64,000 bases of DNA, taken from the NCBI RefSeq assembly GCF_002204795.1, contig NZ_NIXO01000001.1, positions 248,001 to 312,000 on the forward strand, in the 5' to 3' direction. Positions 27,559 to 37,886 of the stretch are shown piece by piece; position 1 is the first letter of the stretch, and each line of letters opens with the position of its first letter. Both the position numbers and the translations under genes were made by a program. The notes under the pieces were generated by a model. That model worked only from the letters and a program-made list of their open reading frames with translations. It was not told the DNA's origin and made no database searches. The DNA is from Pseudomonas sp. K2I15 (GTDB lineage: Bacteria > Pseudomonadota > Gammaproteobacteria > Pseudomonadales > Pseudomonadaceae).

Positions 27559-29568
27559 CTAGCGCTTTAACATCGCGCGTATATCCGCCAGGGCGGTGTT
27601 GCCGCGAACGGCTTTGACTTCGGTCGGTGTGTCGTCGTTGCCTTCCCACGCCAGGTCGTCCGGCGGCAGTTCGTCGAGGAACCGGCTGGGGGCACAATCG
27701 ATGATCTCGCCGTACTGCTTGCGCTTGGCGGCAAAGGTAAAGGCCAGTGTCTGACGCGCGCGGGTAATGCCCACGTAGGCCAGGCGCCGTTCTTCCTCGA
27801 TGGTGTCGGCTTCGATGCTGGAGCGGTGCGGGAGGATTTCCTCTTCCATGCCCATGATGAACACGTAGGGGAATTCCAGGCCCTTGGACGCATGCAAGGT
27901 CATCATCTGCACGCCTTCGGCGCCGTCTTCTTCTTCCTGCTGGCGTTCAAGCATGTCCCGCAGGACCAGCTTGCCGATGGCGTCTTCGACGGTCATCTCG
28001 CCTTCTTCGTCCTTCTCCAGGGTGTTTTTCAACGCCTCGATCAGGAACCACACGTTGCCCATGCGGTAATCGGCAGCCTTGTCGCTGGAGCTGTTGGTGC
28101 GCAGCCAGTTCTCGTAGTCAATGTCCATGACCATGCTGCGCAGGGCGCTGATCGGGTCTTCGCCGGAACATTGCTCGCGCACCTTGTCCATGAAGCGCTT
28201 GAAGCGCGCCAGGCGATCGGTGAAGCGGGTGTCCAGGTGTTCGCCCAGGCCGATCTCGTCGGTGGCGGCGTACATCGAGATCTTGCGTTCGGTGGCGTAG
28301 TTACCGAGCTTTTCCAGGGTGGTCGAACCGATTTCCCGGCGTGGGACGTTGATCACCCGCAGGAAGGCGTTGTCGTCGTCCGGGTTCACGATCAGCCGGA
28401 AGTAGGCCATCAGGTCTTTCACTTCCTGGCGTCCGAAAAAGCTGTTGCCGCCCGACAGACGATACGGAATCTGGTGGTGCTGCAGCTTCAGCTCGATCAG
28501 CTTGGCCTGGTAGTTACCGCGGTACAGGATCGCAAAGTCGCTGTAGGGCCGGTCGGTGCGCAGGTGCAGCGTGAGCAGTTCGACGGCCACGCGCTCGGCT
28601 TCGGCGTCTTCGTTGCGGCAGCGGATCACGCGGATCTCGTCGCCGTGGCCCATCTCGCTCCACAGTTGTTTTTCAAACTCGTGGGGGTTGTTCGAGATCA
28701 GCACGTTAGCGCAACGCAGGATGCGGCTGGTGGAGCGGTAGTTCTGCTCCAGCATCACCACTTTCAGGGACGGGTAATCGTCCTTGAGCAACATCAGGTT
28801 TTCCGGGCGGGCGCCGCGCCAGGCGTAGATCGACTGGTCGTCGTCGCCGACCACGGTGAACTGGTTGCGCTTGCCGATCAGCAGCTTCACCAGCAAATAC
28901 TGGCTGGCGTTGGTGTCCTGGTATTCGTCCACCAGCAGGTAGCGGACTTTGTTCTGCCACTTTTCAAGGATGTCGGCGTGTTCCTGGAACAGCTTCACCG
29001 GCAGCAGGATCAGGTCGTCGAAGTCCACCGCGTTGAACGCCTTGAGCGTGCGCTGGTAGTGGGTGTAGACGATGGCGGCGGTCTGTTCCTTGGGGTTACG
29101 CGCGTTTTCCAGGGCTTCGGCGGGCAGGATCAGGTCGTTTTTCCACGAGCCGATCATGTTCTTGATCTCGTCGACGCCGTCGTCGCCCGCGTATTCCTTT
29201 TGCATGATGTCGGTCATCAGGGCCTTGACGTCGGTCTCGTCAAAGATCGAGAAGCCCGGCTTGTAGCCCAACCGCACATGCTCCTTGCGGATGATGTTCA
29301 GCCCCAGGTTGTGGAAGGTACACACGGTGAGGCCACGGCCTTCGCCACCCTTGAGCAGGGTGCCGACGCGCTCTTTCATTTCCCGCGCCGCCTTGTTGGT
29401 AAAGGTCATGGCGACGATGTACTGGGCACGGATGCCGCAGCTCTGGATCAGGTGCGCGATCTTGCGGGTGATCACGCTGGTCTTGCCGGAACCGGCACCG
29501 GCGAGCACCAATAGAGGGCCGCCGACGTAGTTCACGGCTTCTTGCTGCCGGGGATTGAGTCGGGACAT
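27559..29568 (-). CDS. rep: ATP-dependent DNA helicase Rep
   Basis: The 669-residue superfamily 1A helicase has motif I LAGAGSGKTSVITRKI, motif II VDEYQDTN, motif III VVGDDDQSIYAWRGA, motif V/VI MTLHASKGLEFPYVFI and VGITRARQTL. Rep is a 3'-5' translocase that clears proteins ahead of replication forks. The length matches E. coli Rep (673), so it is Rep rather than UvrD. A 267-bp gap separates it from the divergent EAL-domain gene. Confidence 0.96.
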   Translation of the reverse strand: MSRLNPRQQEAVNYVGGPLLVLAGAGSGKTSVITRKIAHLIQSCGIRAQYIVAMTFTNKAAREMKERVGTLLKGGEGRGLTVCTFHNLGLNIIRKEHVRLGYKPGFSIFDETDVKALMTDIMQKEYAGDDGVDEIKNMIGSWKNDLILPAEALENARNPKEQTAAIVYTHYQRTLKAFNAVDFDDLILLPVKLFQEHADILEKWQNKVRYLLVDEYQDTNASQYLLVKLLIGKRNQFTVVGDDDQSIYAWRGARPENLMLLKDDYPSLKVVMLEQNYRSTSRILRCANVLISNNPHEFEKQLWSEMGHGDEIRVIRCRNEDAEAERVAVELLTLHLRTDRPYSDFAILYRGNYQAKLIELKLQHHQIPYRLSGGNSFFGRQEVKDLMAYFRLIVNPDDDNAFLRVINVPRREIGSTTLEKLGNYATERKISMYAATDEIGLGEHLDTRFTDRLARFKRFMDKVREQCSGEDPISALRSMVMDIDYENWLRTNSSSDKAADYRMGNVWFLIEALKNTLEKDEEGEMTVEDAIGKLVLRDMLERQQEEEDGAEGVQMMTLHASKGLEFPYVFIMGMEEEILPHRSSIEADTIEEERRLAYVGITRARQTLAFTFAAKRKQYGEIIDCAPSRFLDELPPDDLAWEGNDDTPTEVKAVRGNTALADIRAMLKR

Positions 29569-29835
29569 ACGAAATTCAGGAAGTCATTGATCAAAAGGGC
29601 GGGCATTTTAACAGGCTGGCAAGATTCTGCTGCCTCTGAACGACAGTGTGACGTACCACTCGATCTAAATTTGCCGGTTTTGTTACTTTGCCGCAGGATG
29701 TGCAGGGTATTTAGGACTATTGTTCGTTCTAGAGCCGCACAGTGCGTATTTGATAACCCATATCTTTGGTCATTATCGGGTCGCACGTCATAATGCCCGC
29801 CGCCAACGAAATTTTGCAGAGTCTAGGGAGCTAGC

Positions 29836-31506
29836 TTGTCTACGCCTGTCGAACCCTTGCGTTTGCTGCTACTGGCCGATATGCCGGCGTGGGCAGCGTT
29901 ATTGCGCGAGTGCCTGGCGCCGATGGGCGACGGAGCTGTGCTGATCAGCGCACCAAACTGGGAGTCTGTGAGCAATTTGTTCGACGACGATCACAGTGCG
30001 GTGTTGTTGACCACGGCCAGTCTTCAGCCCGGCCCCGGTCGTTGCAGCTTGCCAACGGTATTATTGCTGGATGAGGAACCTCTGGTTTCGCCCCTCGGCG
30101 TCAGCGACTGGCTGATCCTGAATGTATTGGATGCGGATACATTGCGCCGTTGCCTGCGGCATGTGCGCGAGCGCGGTGTGCTGGAAAACACCCTGCAACG
30201 CCTGGCCGAGCAGGACCCGCTGACCGGCATCGCCAACCGCCAGGGTTTCCAGACCCTGTTGACCGCCCGCCTGGCGGAAAACGAAGGCCGTGGCGTCGCC
30301 CTCGGTCACCTCGACCTGGACAACTTTCGCCACGCCAACGACGCCCTCGGCCACCAGGCTGGCGACCGGCTGATCCTGCAAGTGGTCTCGCGGCTTAAAA
30401 GCCAGCTGGAGGCCGGCGACCAACTGGCGCGCCTGGGCAGCGATGAATTCGCCCTGCTGATCGACACCCGCCGTGCGCCCCAGCGCGCCGAATGGATGGC
30501 CGAGCGCATCATCGAAGCCATGGCCGAACCGTATTGGGTCGATGGCGAAAGCCTGCTGATCGGTTGCAGCCTCGGTGTGGCGCATGCCCGCGCCAAGGCC
30601 GGCGCCGACCCGCTGATGTGGCACGCGCACATCGCCATGCAGCAAGCCAAGAGCACCCAGGGCTGCACCTTTCATATCTTCAACGAACGCATCAACCGCA
30701 ATGCCCGCAGCCTCGCTGACCTTGAAAGCGAACTGCGCCGGGCGTTGCGCCGTGACGAACTGGAACTGCATTACCAACCCCGCCTGGACCTCGACGACGG
30801 GCATATCGTCGGCCTCGAAGCGCTGGTGCGCTGGCGCCACGGCGAGCGCGGCCTGTTGCCGCCGAGCGAGTTCGTGCCGCTGGCCGAGCAGAGCGGCTTG
30901 ATCGTGCCGCTGGGCTACTGGGTCATTTCCCGGGCCCTGCGCGACATGCAAGACCTGCGCGAGCGCGGGATTGCGCCGTTGCACATGGCGGTCAACCTGT
31001 CGTTCCGCCAGTTCCAGGACAGCCAATTGCTCAGCACCCTCAGCCGGCTGATTGCCGAGCGCGGCGTGGAAGCCCAATGGCTGGAGTTTGAGCTGACGGA
31101 AACCGCCGTGATGCGCCGCAGCGACCTGGTCAAGCAGACCATGGACGCCCTTGGCCGGCTGGGCGTGCGCTTTTCCCTGGATGATTTTGGCACCGGCTTT
31201 TCGTCGTTCGTGCACCTCAACAGCCTGCCGATTGCCTTGCTGAAGATCGATAAGAGTTTTGTCGGCGGCATGGAAGAGCGCGAAGAGAACCGTAAGCTGG
31301 TCCACGCGATGATCAACCTGGCCCACAACCTCAACCTGGAAGTGGTGGCCGAGGGCGTGGAAACCGCCGAGCAGTTGGCGTTGCTACGGTTGTTCGGCTG
31401 TGACCAGGCCCAAGGGTATCTGATCAGCAAGCCGTTGCCGTTGGCCGAACTGGTGGACTACCTGACGTTTGGTGACAGCCAGCAGTTGGTGGGCGGCGTG
31501 ATCTAA
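29836..31506 (+). CDS. Cyclic-di-GMP phosphodiesterase with degenerate GGDEF and intact EAL domain
   Basis: The 556-residue protein has a poorly conserved ~100-residue N-terminal region, then a GGDEF domain (~130-280), then an EAL domain (~300-545). The GGDEF signature is GSDEF (residues 201-205), so cyclase activity is doubtful. The EAL domain keeps E328-A-L, NLSFRQF, ELTET, DDFGTGFSS, IDKSF and EGVET, the metal and catalytic set, so it should hydrolyse c-di-GMP. The position beside rep matches PA5295 (ProE) from memory. It uses a TTG start at 29836 after GGGAG. Confidence 0.9.
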   Translation: MSTPVEPLRLLLLADMPAWAALLRECLAPMGDGAVLISAPNWESVSNLFDDDHSAVLLTTASLQPGPGRCSLPTVLLLDEEPLVSPLGVSDWLILNVLDADTLRRCLRHVRERGVLENTLQRLAEQDPLTGIANRQGFQTLLTARLAENEGRGVALGHLDLDNFRHANDALGHQAGDRLILQVVSRLKSQLEAGDQLARLGSDEFALLIDTRRAPQRAEWMAERIIEAMAEPYWVDGESLLIGCSLGVAHARAKAGADPLMWHAHIAMQQAKSTQGCTFHIFNERINRNARSLADLESELRRALRRDELELHYQPRLDLDDGHIVGLEALVRWRHGERGLLPPSEFVPLAEQSGLIVPLGYWVISRALRDMQDLRERGIAPLHMAVNLSFRQFQDSQLLSTLSRLIAERGVEAQWLEFELTETAVMRRSDLVKQTMDALGRLGVRFSLDDFGTGFSSFVHLNSLPIALLKIDKSFVGGMEEREENRKLVHAMINLAHNLNLEVVAEGVETAEQLALLRLFGCDQAQGYLISKPLPLAELVDYLTFGDSQQLVGGVI

Positions 31507-31529
31507 CGCTGTGAACCACGATCAAAAAT

Positions 31530-31616
31530 GTGGGAGCGGGCTTGCTCGCGAATGCGGTATTTCAGCCAACTAATTCACAGCTGACCCACCGCGTTCGCGA
31601 GCAAGCCCGCTCCCAC
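31530..31616. repeat. REPIN (GTGGGAGCGGGC class)
   Basis: GTGGGAGCGGGCTTGCTCGC and its exact reverse complement bound a ~40-nt core. It is the same class as the element at 3531 and lies in the convergent gap between the EAL gene and the MATE gene. Confidence 0.92.
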
Positions 31617-31635
31617 GTTTGACCGAGTACAGTCG

Positions 31636-33033
31636 TTACTCAGGCTGTGCGGCTTGAAACCCGCGGTGGGTTTCAGGCTCCTGGCGAATCATCCGCTTCA
31701 TCTTCCGTTCAAACGCCCAGGTCAGGCTGACTGCCGCGCACGCCAGGCCCAGGGCCAGGCCCCACCACACGCCGGTCGGCCCCCCGCCGAGGTTAAACGC
31801 CATCAGCCACGCGGCCGGTGCGCCGATCAGCCAGTAGCAACCCAGCCCGACCAGGAACGTGGTCTTGGCATCCTTGAGCCCACGAATGCAGCCCATGGCG
31901 ATGGTCTGCACGCCGTCGAACAGCTCAAACCACGCCGCCACCGCCAGCAGGCTGACCGCGAGGTTGATCACATCGCGAAACGCCGGGTCGTTCTGGTCGA
32001 GGAACAAGCTGATCAGTTGGTGCGAGAACAACCACAGCACCGCTGCAAAGCCCAGCATCACCAGTGCGCCAAAGCCGATACCAACCCGCCCGGCCAGACG
32101 CGCTTCCAGCAGGTTCCCGGCACCGTAATGCTGGCCGATGCGCATGGTGATCGCGTACGACATGCCCGCCGGCACCATGAACGCCACCGACACAATCTGC
32201 AGGGCGATCTGGTGCGCGGCCAATTGGGTGCTGCCCATGGTGCCCATGCACAGCGCCGCGAAGGCAAACAACCCGACTTCCACCGCGTAGGTGCCACCAA
32301 TCGGCAGGCCCAGGCGCCACAGTTCCCGCAGGTAATGCAGGTTGGGCCGCAGCAGGCCCTTGCGCAGCGGATACGCGTCGTAGGCGCGGTTGTATTTGAT
32401 GTACCAGACCAGCGCCAGTGCCATGCAATTGGCAACGACGGCCGTGACCAGGCCAATGCCCACCAGCCCGAGTTTCGGCAGGCCGAACATGCCTTCGATC
32501 AGCGCGTGGTTGAGCAGGTAGTTGATCACCGTGCCGCACAGGCTGATGACCATCACCGGCGTGGCCTTGCCGATCGCACTGGTGAAGCCGCGCAGGGCCA
32601 TGAACGTCAGGTAGCCGGGCAGGGCGAACGGGAGGATGGTCAGGAACTGGCCGGCTGAGGCGACGTTGGTTTCGGTCTGGCCGAACATCAGCAGCACCGG
32701 CTTGAGATTCCACAGCAGCAAACCGGCCACCAGCGCCATCAACCAGGCCAGCCACAGCCCGGCCTGGGTCAGCCGGGTGGCGCCTTCGATGTCGCCTGCG
32801 CCCTGGCGAATCGCGACCAGCGTGCCTACGGCTGCGATCACGCCGATGCAGAAAATCGACACGAACGAATAGCTCGCCGCACCCAGGCCGCCGCCGGCCA
32901 GGGCCTCGGGGCTCAGGCGGGCCATCATCAGGGTGTCGGTCAGCACCATCAGCATGTGGGCCAACTGTGAGGCAATCAGCGGCCCTGACAGCCGCAGAAT
33001 GGCCCAGAGTTCGGTACGTGCCGGATGCTGCAT
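31636..33033 (-). CDS. MATE family multidrug efflux protein
   Basis: The ~465-residue protein has twelve hydrophobic segments and the MATE N-terminus (ILRLSGPLIASQLAHMLMVL). It is likely a NorM-type Na+- or H+-driven exporter of cationic drugs in the inner membrane. The start is uncertain among TTG 33048, GTG 33042, ATG 33039 and ATG 33033; I chose MQHPARTEL at 33033 because it begins the conserved part. It is divergent from a LysR regulator across 158 bp, a layout suggesting control by that protein. Confidence 0.9.
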   Translation of the reverse strand: MQHPARTELWAILRLSGPLIASQLAHMLMVLTDTLMMARLSPEALAGGGLGAASYSFVSIFCIGVIAAVGTLVAIRQGAGDIEGATRLTQAGLWLAWLMALVAGLLLWNLKPVLLMFGQTETNVASAGQFLTILPFALPGYLTFMALRGFTSAIGKATPVMVISLCGTVINYLLNHALIEGMFGLPKLGLVGIGLVTAVVANCMALALVWYIKYNRAYDAYPLRKGLLRPNLHYLRELWRLGLPIGGTYAVEVGLFAFAALCMGTMGSTQLAAHQIALQIVSVAFMVPAGMSYAITMRIGQHYGAGNLLEARLAGRVGIGFGALVMLGFAAVLWLFSHQLISLFLDQNDPAFRDVINLAVSLLAVAAWFELFDGVQTIAMGCIRGLKDAKTTFLVGLGCYWLIGAPAAWLMAFNLGGGPTGVWWGLALGLACAAVSLTWAFERKMKRMIRQEPETHRGFQAAQPE

Positions 33034-33191
33034 GATCATCACGCTCAAAAAGTCGGGGAAGAGTGGAAGGGTTGATTCTCGGCGCTCACAGCGCTTTGCA
33101 CAAAGGGATAAATCTGATGGCTTGCATGATTAAAACTCATGCCTGAATGATTCTGGTAGGGTTTCGATATTGCGCCGTCGGAGCTTTCCCC

Positions 33192-34112
33192 ATGTCTCGT
33201 CGTCTCCCTCCTCTTTACGCCTTGCGCGCGTTTGAAGCCGCGTCCCGCTACAACTCGTTCACCCGGGCGGCGGAAGAATTGTCGATTACCCAAAGCGCGG
33301 TGAGCCGGCACATTCGCACCCTGGAAGAGCATTTTGCCTGCCGCCTGTTCCAGCGCAGCGGCCGCACCTTGCAGCTCACCGAGGCGGCGCGCCTGTTGCT
33401 GCCGGGCGTGCGCGAAGGCTTTGCGGCCCTGGAGCGCGCCTGCCATACGCTGAATGCGGAGGACGACATCTTGCGCATGAAGGCGCCTTCCACCCTGACC
33501 ATGCGCTGGCTGCTGGCGCGGCTCAGTCGCTTCCGGCATTTGCAGCCGGGTAATGAAGTGCAACTGACCAGCGCCTGGATGAACGTCGATGAAGTGGATT
33601 TCAACCAAGAGCCGTTCGATTGCGCGGTCTTGCTGAGCAATGGCCATTTCCCGCCGGACTGGGAGGCCAGCTACCTGTTTCCTGAACTGCTGATTCCGGT
33701 GGGCGCGCCAAACCTGTTGAGCGACGGGCCCTGGGACGTCACCCGGCTGGCCACGGCCGAGTTGCTGCATCCGACACCCGACCGGCGTGACTGGCGCTAC
33801 TGGCTGGAGCGCATGGGCTTGTCATCCCAGGTTTCGCTCAAGGGCGGGCAGGTGTTCGACACACTGGAACTGGGTATGATCGCCGCCGCCCGAGGTTATG
33901 GCGTGTCTATGGGCGACTTGTTGATGGTGGCCGAAGACGTGGCCCAGGGCCGCCTGAGCCTGCCATGGCCAACCGCCGTGGCCAGTGGGGAAAGTTACTA
34001 TTTGGTATGGCCGAAAACCCGGCCGGGTGGTGAGCGTTTGCGACGGCTGGCCGACTTTCTACAGGGCGAGGTCCAGGCGATGGAATTGCCCCAGGTAGAG
34101 CGCCTGGATTGA
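33192..34112 (+). CDS. LysR family regulator (GcvA-like)
   Basis: The 306-residue protein has a LysR winged helix (LRAFEAASRYNSFTRAAEEL, then TQSAVSRHIRTLEEHF) and a periplasmic-binding-fold effector domain. MSRRLPPLYALRAFEA resembles the GcvA branch. It is divergent from the MATE efflux gene and may regulate it or itself. The effector is unknown. The start at 33192 gives the usual LysR N-terminus. Confidence 0.9.
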   Translation: MSRRLPPLYALRAFEAASRYNSFTRAAEELSITQSAVSRHIRTLEEHFACRLFQRSGRTLQLTEAARLLLPGVREGFAALERACHTLNAEDDILRMKAPSTLTMRWLLARLSRFRHLQPGNEVQLTSAWMNVDEVDFNQEPFDCAVLLSNGHFPPDWEASYLFPELLIPVGAPNLLSDGPWDVTRLATAELLHPTPDRRDWRYWLERMGLSSQVSLKGGQVFDTLELGMIAAARGYGVSMGDLLMVAEDVAQGRLSLPWPTAVASGESYYLVWPKTRPGGERLRRLADFLQGEVQAMELPQVERLD

Positions 34113-34163
34113 GGTGATTACGCGCCGGTGAGCAATCGTTTGCGTGATACCCCTGCGAATCGC

Positions 34164-34190
34164 TCAAGTATTGAGCCTGCCCGCCGAAGT
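34164..34190 (+). promoter_or_regulatory. Sigma-28 (FliA) promoter of the chemoreceptor gene
   Basis: TCAAG (34164-34168), 14 nt, then GCCGAAGT (34183-34190) match the flagellar consensus TAAAG-N14-GCCGATAA in sequence and exact spacing. It lies about 100 nt before the start codon of the chemoreceptor, a class of gene commonly under FliA. Confidence 0.65.
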
Positions 34191-34290
34191 AGGGTTGTTG
34201 GAACTACCGTTCTACAACGTTTCCCCTATTAGAATTTTGCCGAGCAGCGCTATGAGATCAGGATGATCCAGGCCTCGGCCAGGAGCCTTC

Positions 34291-36267
34291 ATGTCTCAAC
34301 CTCGCGCCCGGATTGCTTCCCAACTGGGTCTTGCCCTCGCGGTGATACTGGCTGTTGTCATCAGCGGCAGCACGGTATTCGCCCTGCGTTCGCTGGACTC
34401 CGCCAACCTCGACACCCGCGAGGAACACCTGGCCAGCGAGGCCCGGTTGCTGGCTGACCAACTCAATACGTTCCACAGCACCTTGCGCGAGAGCACCCAG
34501 CGTTTGAGCGGGCTGTTCGAAAAGCGCTTCAGCGCCGGCTTGAGTATGCGCCCTGACCAACCGGTGACGGTGGCGGGCGTGCAGACGCCAGGGCTGTACC
34601 TGGGCGAGGAAGTGCTGAACAACAACTTCACTGAGGTCGACGAGTTCAAGCAGATGTCGGGCGGCGTGGCGACCTTGTTCGTACGCAGTGGCGAGGACTT
34701 TATCCGCGTCAGCACGTCCCTGACCAAACAGGACGGCAGCCGCGCCATCGGTACGGCGCTGGATCACCAGCACCCGGCGTATCAACGCTTGCTCGGCGGG
34801 CAGGGCTACGTTGGCCGCGCGGTGTTGTTCGATCGCTCCTACATGACCCAATACAGCCCGGTGCGCGACGCCAGCGGCAAAGTGATTGCGGTGCTGTTTG
34901 TCGGCTTCGACTACACCGATGCGCAGAACGCCCAGTTCGAAAACCTCAAGCGCTTCCGCATTGGCCAGACCGGCTCGCTGGCGCTGCTGGATGAGCAGAA
35001 GCACTGGCTGGTGCCGCCGGCTGGCGTGCAGGCGCTGGATCAGGCGATTCCGGTAATGCTCGAGCTGGCCGCCAAACCAGGCAAAGGCCGTTTCTGGAGC
35101 GACAAGAACGAAGACTTCTACAGCGTTGCCGTGCCGTTTGAAGGCGGCCCGTGGTCGGTGGTGGCGAGCATGCCGAAAGCCGAAATTCGCGCGGTGACCT
35201 GGTCGGTGGGCATTCGCCTGGTGATCGGCAGTTTGCTCGCGATGCTGCTGGCGGTGGGCGCGGCAGTCTGGCTGCTGCGCAGTAAGTTGCAGCCGTTGGG
35301 CGACCTGGTGCGTCAGGCCGAAGCCCTGGGCGCCGGTGATTTGAGTGCGCGCCTGAACGTTTCCAGCCATGACGAAATTGGCCAGTTGGCCCGCAGTTTC
35401 AACCAGATGGGCGAAGCGCTGTCGACCATGGTTTCGCACATCCGCAAGGCGGCTGAAGACGTCAACAGCCGTGCCCAGGCGCTGTCGGGGTTGTCTGGCG
35501 GTGCGTATGAAGGCATGGAGCAGCAGTCCGGCGAAATCACCAGCATGGCCGGCGCGGTGGAAGAATTCAGCGCCACCTCGCTGAACATCGCCGACAACAT
35601 GGGCAACACCGAACGCCTGGCCCAGGACAACGCCCAGCAAACCAAGATCGGGCGCACCTCGATGCAAGAAGCGTCTTCGTCGCTGGAACACATCGCCACC
35701 GCGCTGAACAGCACGGCCACGGTGATCAACACCTTGGGCCAGCGCTCCCAGGAAATCGGCGGGATCGTCGGGGTGATCACCGCGATTGCCGAACAGACCA
35801 ACTTGCTGGCACTCAACGCCGCCATCGAAGCGGCGCGGGCCGGTGAGCAGGGGCGCGGGTTTGCGGTGGTGGCCGATGAAGTGCGCAACCTCGCGTCGCG
35901 CACCCGCCAGGCCACGGACGAGATTTCCGGGATGATCCAGAGCATCCAGCAGGAAACCGGCAACGCCATTAGTACCATGGAGCAAGGCAACATGCTGATG
36001 CAGGAAGGCCTGGCACGTAATGCTGACGTGGCATCGGCGCTGGCGCGGATCGACGAGCAAAGCCGCTCGGCCGGCCAGCAGTTTGCGGCGATTACCACCG
36101 CGACTCAGGAGCAGAGCAGCACGGCGACACTGCTTAGCAGCAACTTGCAGAGCATTGCCCTGGCCAACAGTGAGCAGCGTGAAGTGGTGTCGAACCTGGC
36201 GATTACCGCCAAGGAACTGGAGACCCTGGCGGCGGGCTTGCGCCATGAGGTTGACCGGTTTCGTTGA
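34291..36267 (+). CDS. Methyl-accepting chemotaxis protein with periplasmic Cache domain
   Basis: The 658-residue receptor has a first membrane helix (~10-32), a ~270-residue periplasmic Cache-type ligand domain, a second helix (~305-330), HAMP (~332-385), and a signalling hairpin whose tip reads [20 protein letters not shown] near residue 500. The periplasmic part resembles the Cache3-Cache2 fusion; its ligand is unknown. There is no C-terminal CheR/CheB pentapeptide (it ends HEVDRFR). The start follows CAGGAG. It ends 3 nt before the convergent comM stop. Confidence 0.92.
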   Translation: MSQPRARIASQLGLALAVILAVVISGSTVFALRSLDSANLDTREEHLASEARLLADQLNTFHSTLRESTQRLSGLFEKRFSAGLSMRPDQPVTVAGVQTPGLYLGEEVLNNNFTEVDEFKQMSGGVATLFVRSGEDFIRVSTSLTKQDGSRAIGTALDHQHPAYQRLLGGQGYVGRAVLFDRSYMTQYSPVRDASGKVIAVLFVGFDYTDAQNAQFENLKRFRIGQTGSLALLDEQKHWLVPPAGVQALDQAIPVMLELAAKPGKGRFWSDKNEDFYSVAVPFEGGPWSVVASMPKAEIRAVTWSVGIRLVIGSLLAMLLAVGAAVWLLRSKLQPLGDLVRQAEALGAGDLSARLNVSSHDEIGQLARSFNQMGEALSTMVSHIRKAAEDVNSRAQALSGLSGGAYEGMEQQSGEITSMAGAVEEFSATSLNIADNMGNTERLAQDNAQQTKIGRTSMQEASSSLEHIATALNSTATVINTLGQRSQEIGGIVGVITAIAEQTNLLALNAAIEAARAGEQGRGFAVVADEVRNLASRTRQATDEISGMIQSIQQETGNAISTMEQGNMLMQEGLARNADVASALARIDEQSRSAGQQFAAITTATQEQSSTATLLSSNLQSIALANSEQREVVSNLAITAKELETLAAGLRHEVDRFR

Positions 36268-36270
36268 GGT

Positions 36271-37767
36271 TTAGCCAGTAGCGGCAGGCCGGTACTGCAA
36301 GGCTTCCGCCAGATGATGGCGGGCAATGGCGTCCACCTGTTCCAGGTCGGCCAGGGTGCGGGCGACCTTGAGTAAGCGGTGGGCGGCCCGCAACGACAAA
36401 GTCAGTCGTTCGCACGCGCTCTCCAGCCAGCCTTCATCGGCCTTTGCCAGCTTGCAGTGCTGGCGTAGCCCTGGCAGATCAAGAAAGGCGTTGGCGCAGC
36501 CCTGGCGCCGCTGTTGGCGCTCCCGAGCCTCGGCGACGAGGACGGATGCGCTGGCGGTGTCATCGCCCGACTGTTTGGCCGGGTTCAGCGCGGTGCTTTC
36601 CCGGGCGACGGTTACGTGCAGGTCAATCCGGTCCAGCAGCGGCCCCGAGAGTTTGTTGCGATAACGCTGGATCTGCTCCGGCGTGCAGCGACAGCGCCCA
36701 CTCGGCTCGCCCACGTAGCCGCAAGGGCAGGGGTTCATTGCGGCTACTAACTGAAAGCGCGCCGGGAAACTCACCCGGTCGCGGGCGCGGGCAATCACGA
36801 TATGCCCGGACTCCAGCGGCTCACGCAGCACCTCCAATACCTTGCGATCAAACTCCGGCAACTCGTCGAGAAACAACACGCCGTGATGGGCGAGGGTGAT
36901 TTCTCCCGGCTGCGGTTTCGAGCCGCCGCCCACCAGCGCCGGGCCTGATGCCGAATGGTGCGGCTGGCGAAATGGCCGGTGCGGCCAATGGCTCAGCGGC
37001 GCCAGGCTGACCACCGACTGAATTGCCGCCACCTCCAGCGCTTCCTGTTCACTTAGGGGCGGCAACAACCCCGGCAGACGGCTGGCGAGCAAGGTCTTGC
37101 CGGTGCCCGGCGGACCGCTGAGCAACAGGTTGTGGGCGCCTGCGGCGGCAATCAACAGCGCGCGTTTGGCTGCGAGCTGGCCCTGTACTTCACTCAGGTC
37201 GGGGTAGGGTTTGTTCAAGTACATCAGGCCGCTGGAAACGAAAGGCTCGATGGGAACGTGTCCATTCAGGTGCGCCACCACTTGCAGCAGATGATCCGCC
37301 GCAATCACCTTCAACCCCGAAGCGAGGCAGGCTTCCTCGGCATTGGCCCGAGGCACTATCAAGGTGCGCCCGGCCTTGCGCGCCGCCAGCGCTGCCGGCA
37401 ATACGCCCTTTACCGCGCGTACTTCACCCGACAGCGCCAGCTCGCCCAGGCATTCCACGTTATCGAGCGTCAGCGTCGGTACCTGCACACTGGCGGCGAG
37501 AATCCCCAGGGCAATCGCCAAATCAAAACGCCCGCCGTCCTTGGGCAGGTCGGCGGGCGCGAGGTTGAGGGTGATGCGGCGGGACGGGTATTGCAGCGCA
37601 GAATTGAGAATGGCGCTGCGCACGCGGTCTTTGCTTTCCTTGACGGCGGTTTCCGGCAAGCCCACCAGCGTCAGCGACGGCAAGCCGTTGGCCATGTGCA
37701 CCTCGACGGTGACGGCGGGGGCTTCGACGCCAATCTGGGCGCGGCTGTGGACGATGGCGAGGGACAT
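36271..37767 (-). CDS. comM: YifB/ComM family Mg-chelatase-like AAA ATPase
   Basis: The 498-residue protein has an N-terminal Lon-like ChlI domain, then a AAA+ module with Walker A LSGPPGTGKTLLASRL and Walker B GVLFLDELPEF. It also has the Mg-chelatase Cys region MNPCPCGY. ComM is a hexameric helicase that drives branch migration in natural transformation in other genera; in Pseudomonas its need is less clear. The frame opens at an ATG, MSLAIVHSRAQIGVEAP, the conserved start. Confidence 0.94.
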   Translation of the reverse strand: MSLAIVHSRAQIGVEAPAVTVEVHMANGLPSLTLVGLPETAVKESKDRVRSAILNSALQYPSRRITLNLAPADLPKDGGRFDLAIALGILAASVQVPTLTLDNVECLGELALSGEVRAVKGVLPAALAARKAGRTLIVPRANAEEACLASGLKVIAADHLLQVVAHLNGHVPIEPFVSSGLMYLNKPYPDLSEVQGQLAAKRALLIAAAGAHNLLLSGPPGTGKTLLASRLPGLLPPLSEQEALEVAAIQSVVSLAPLSHWPHRPFRQPHHSASGPALVGGGSKPQPGEITLAHHGVLFLDELPEFDRKVLEVLREPLESGHIVIARARDRVSFPARFQLVAAMNPCPCGYVGEPSGRCRCTPEQIQRYRNKLSGPLLDRIDLHVTVARESTALNPAKQSGDDTASASVLVAEARERQQRRQGCANAFLDLPGLRQHCKLAKADEGWLESACERLTLSLRAAHRLLKVARTLADLEQVDAIARHHLAEALQYRPAATG

Positions 37768-37886
37768 GCTCGTTCCTTGAAATGAGTGGCCGCTTCCTGC
37801 GGTTTTTCAAGGGTAGACGAGCTAGGGTGGTGCGAGGCGGAGGAGGTTTTACCGCGCGTGTCCGGATAGCCTCCCCCGCTGCTGCT

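Noticed and set aside
27826..29514. 562-codon plus-strand frame over rep
   Set aside because: Antisense shadow of a complete Rep helicase.
34258..36246. 662-codon minus-strand frame over the chemoreceptor
   Set aside because: Antisense shadow; the plus strand encodes a complete, motif-rich chemoreceptor.
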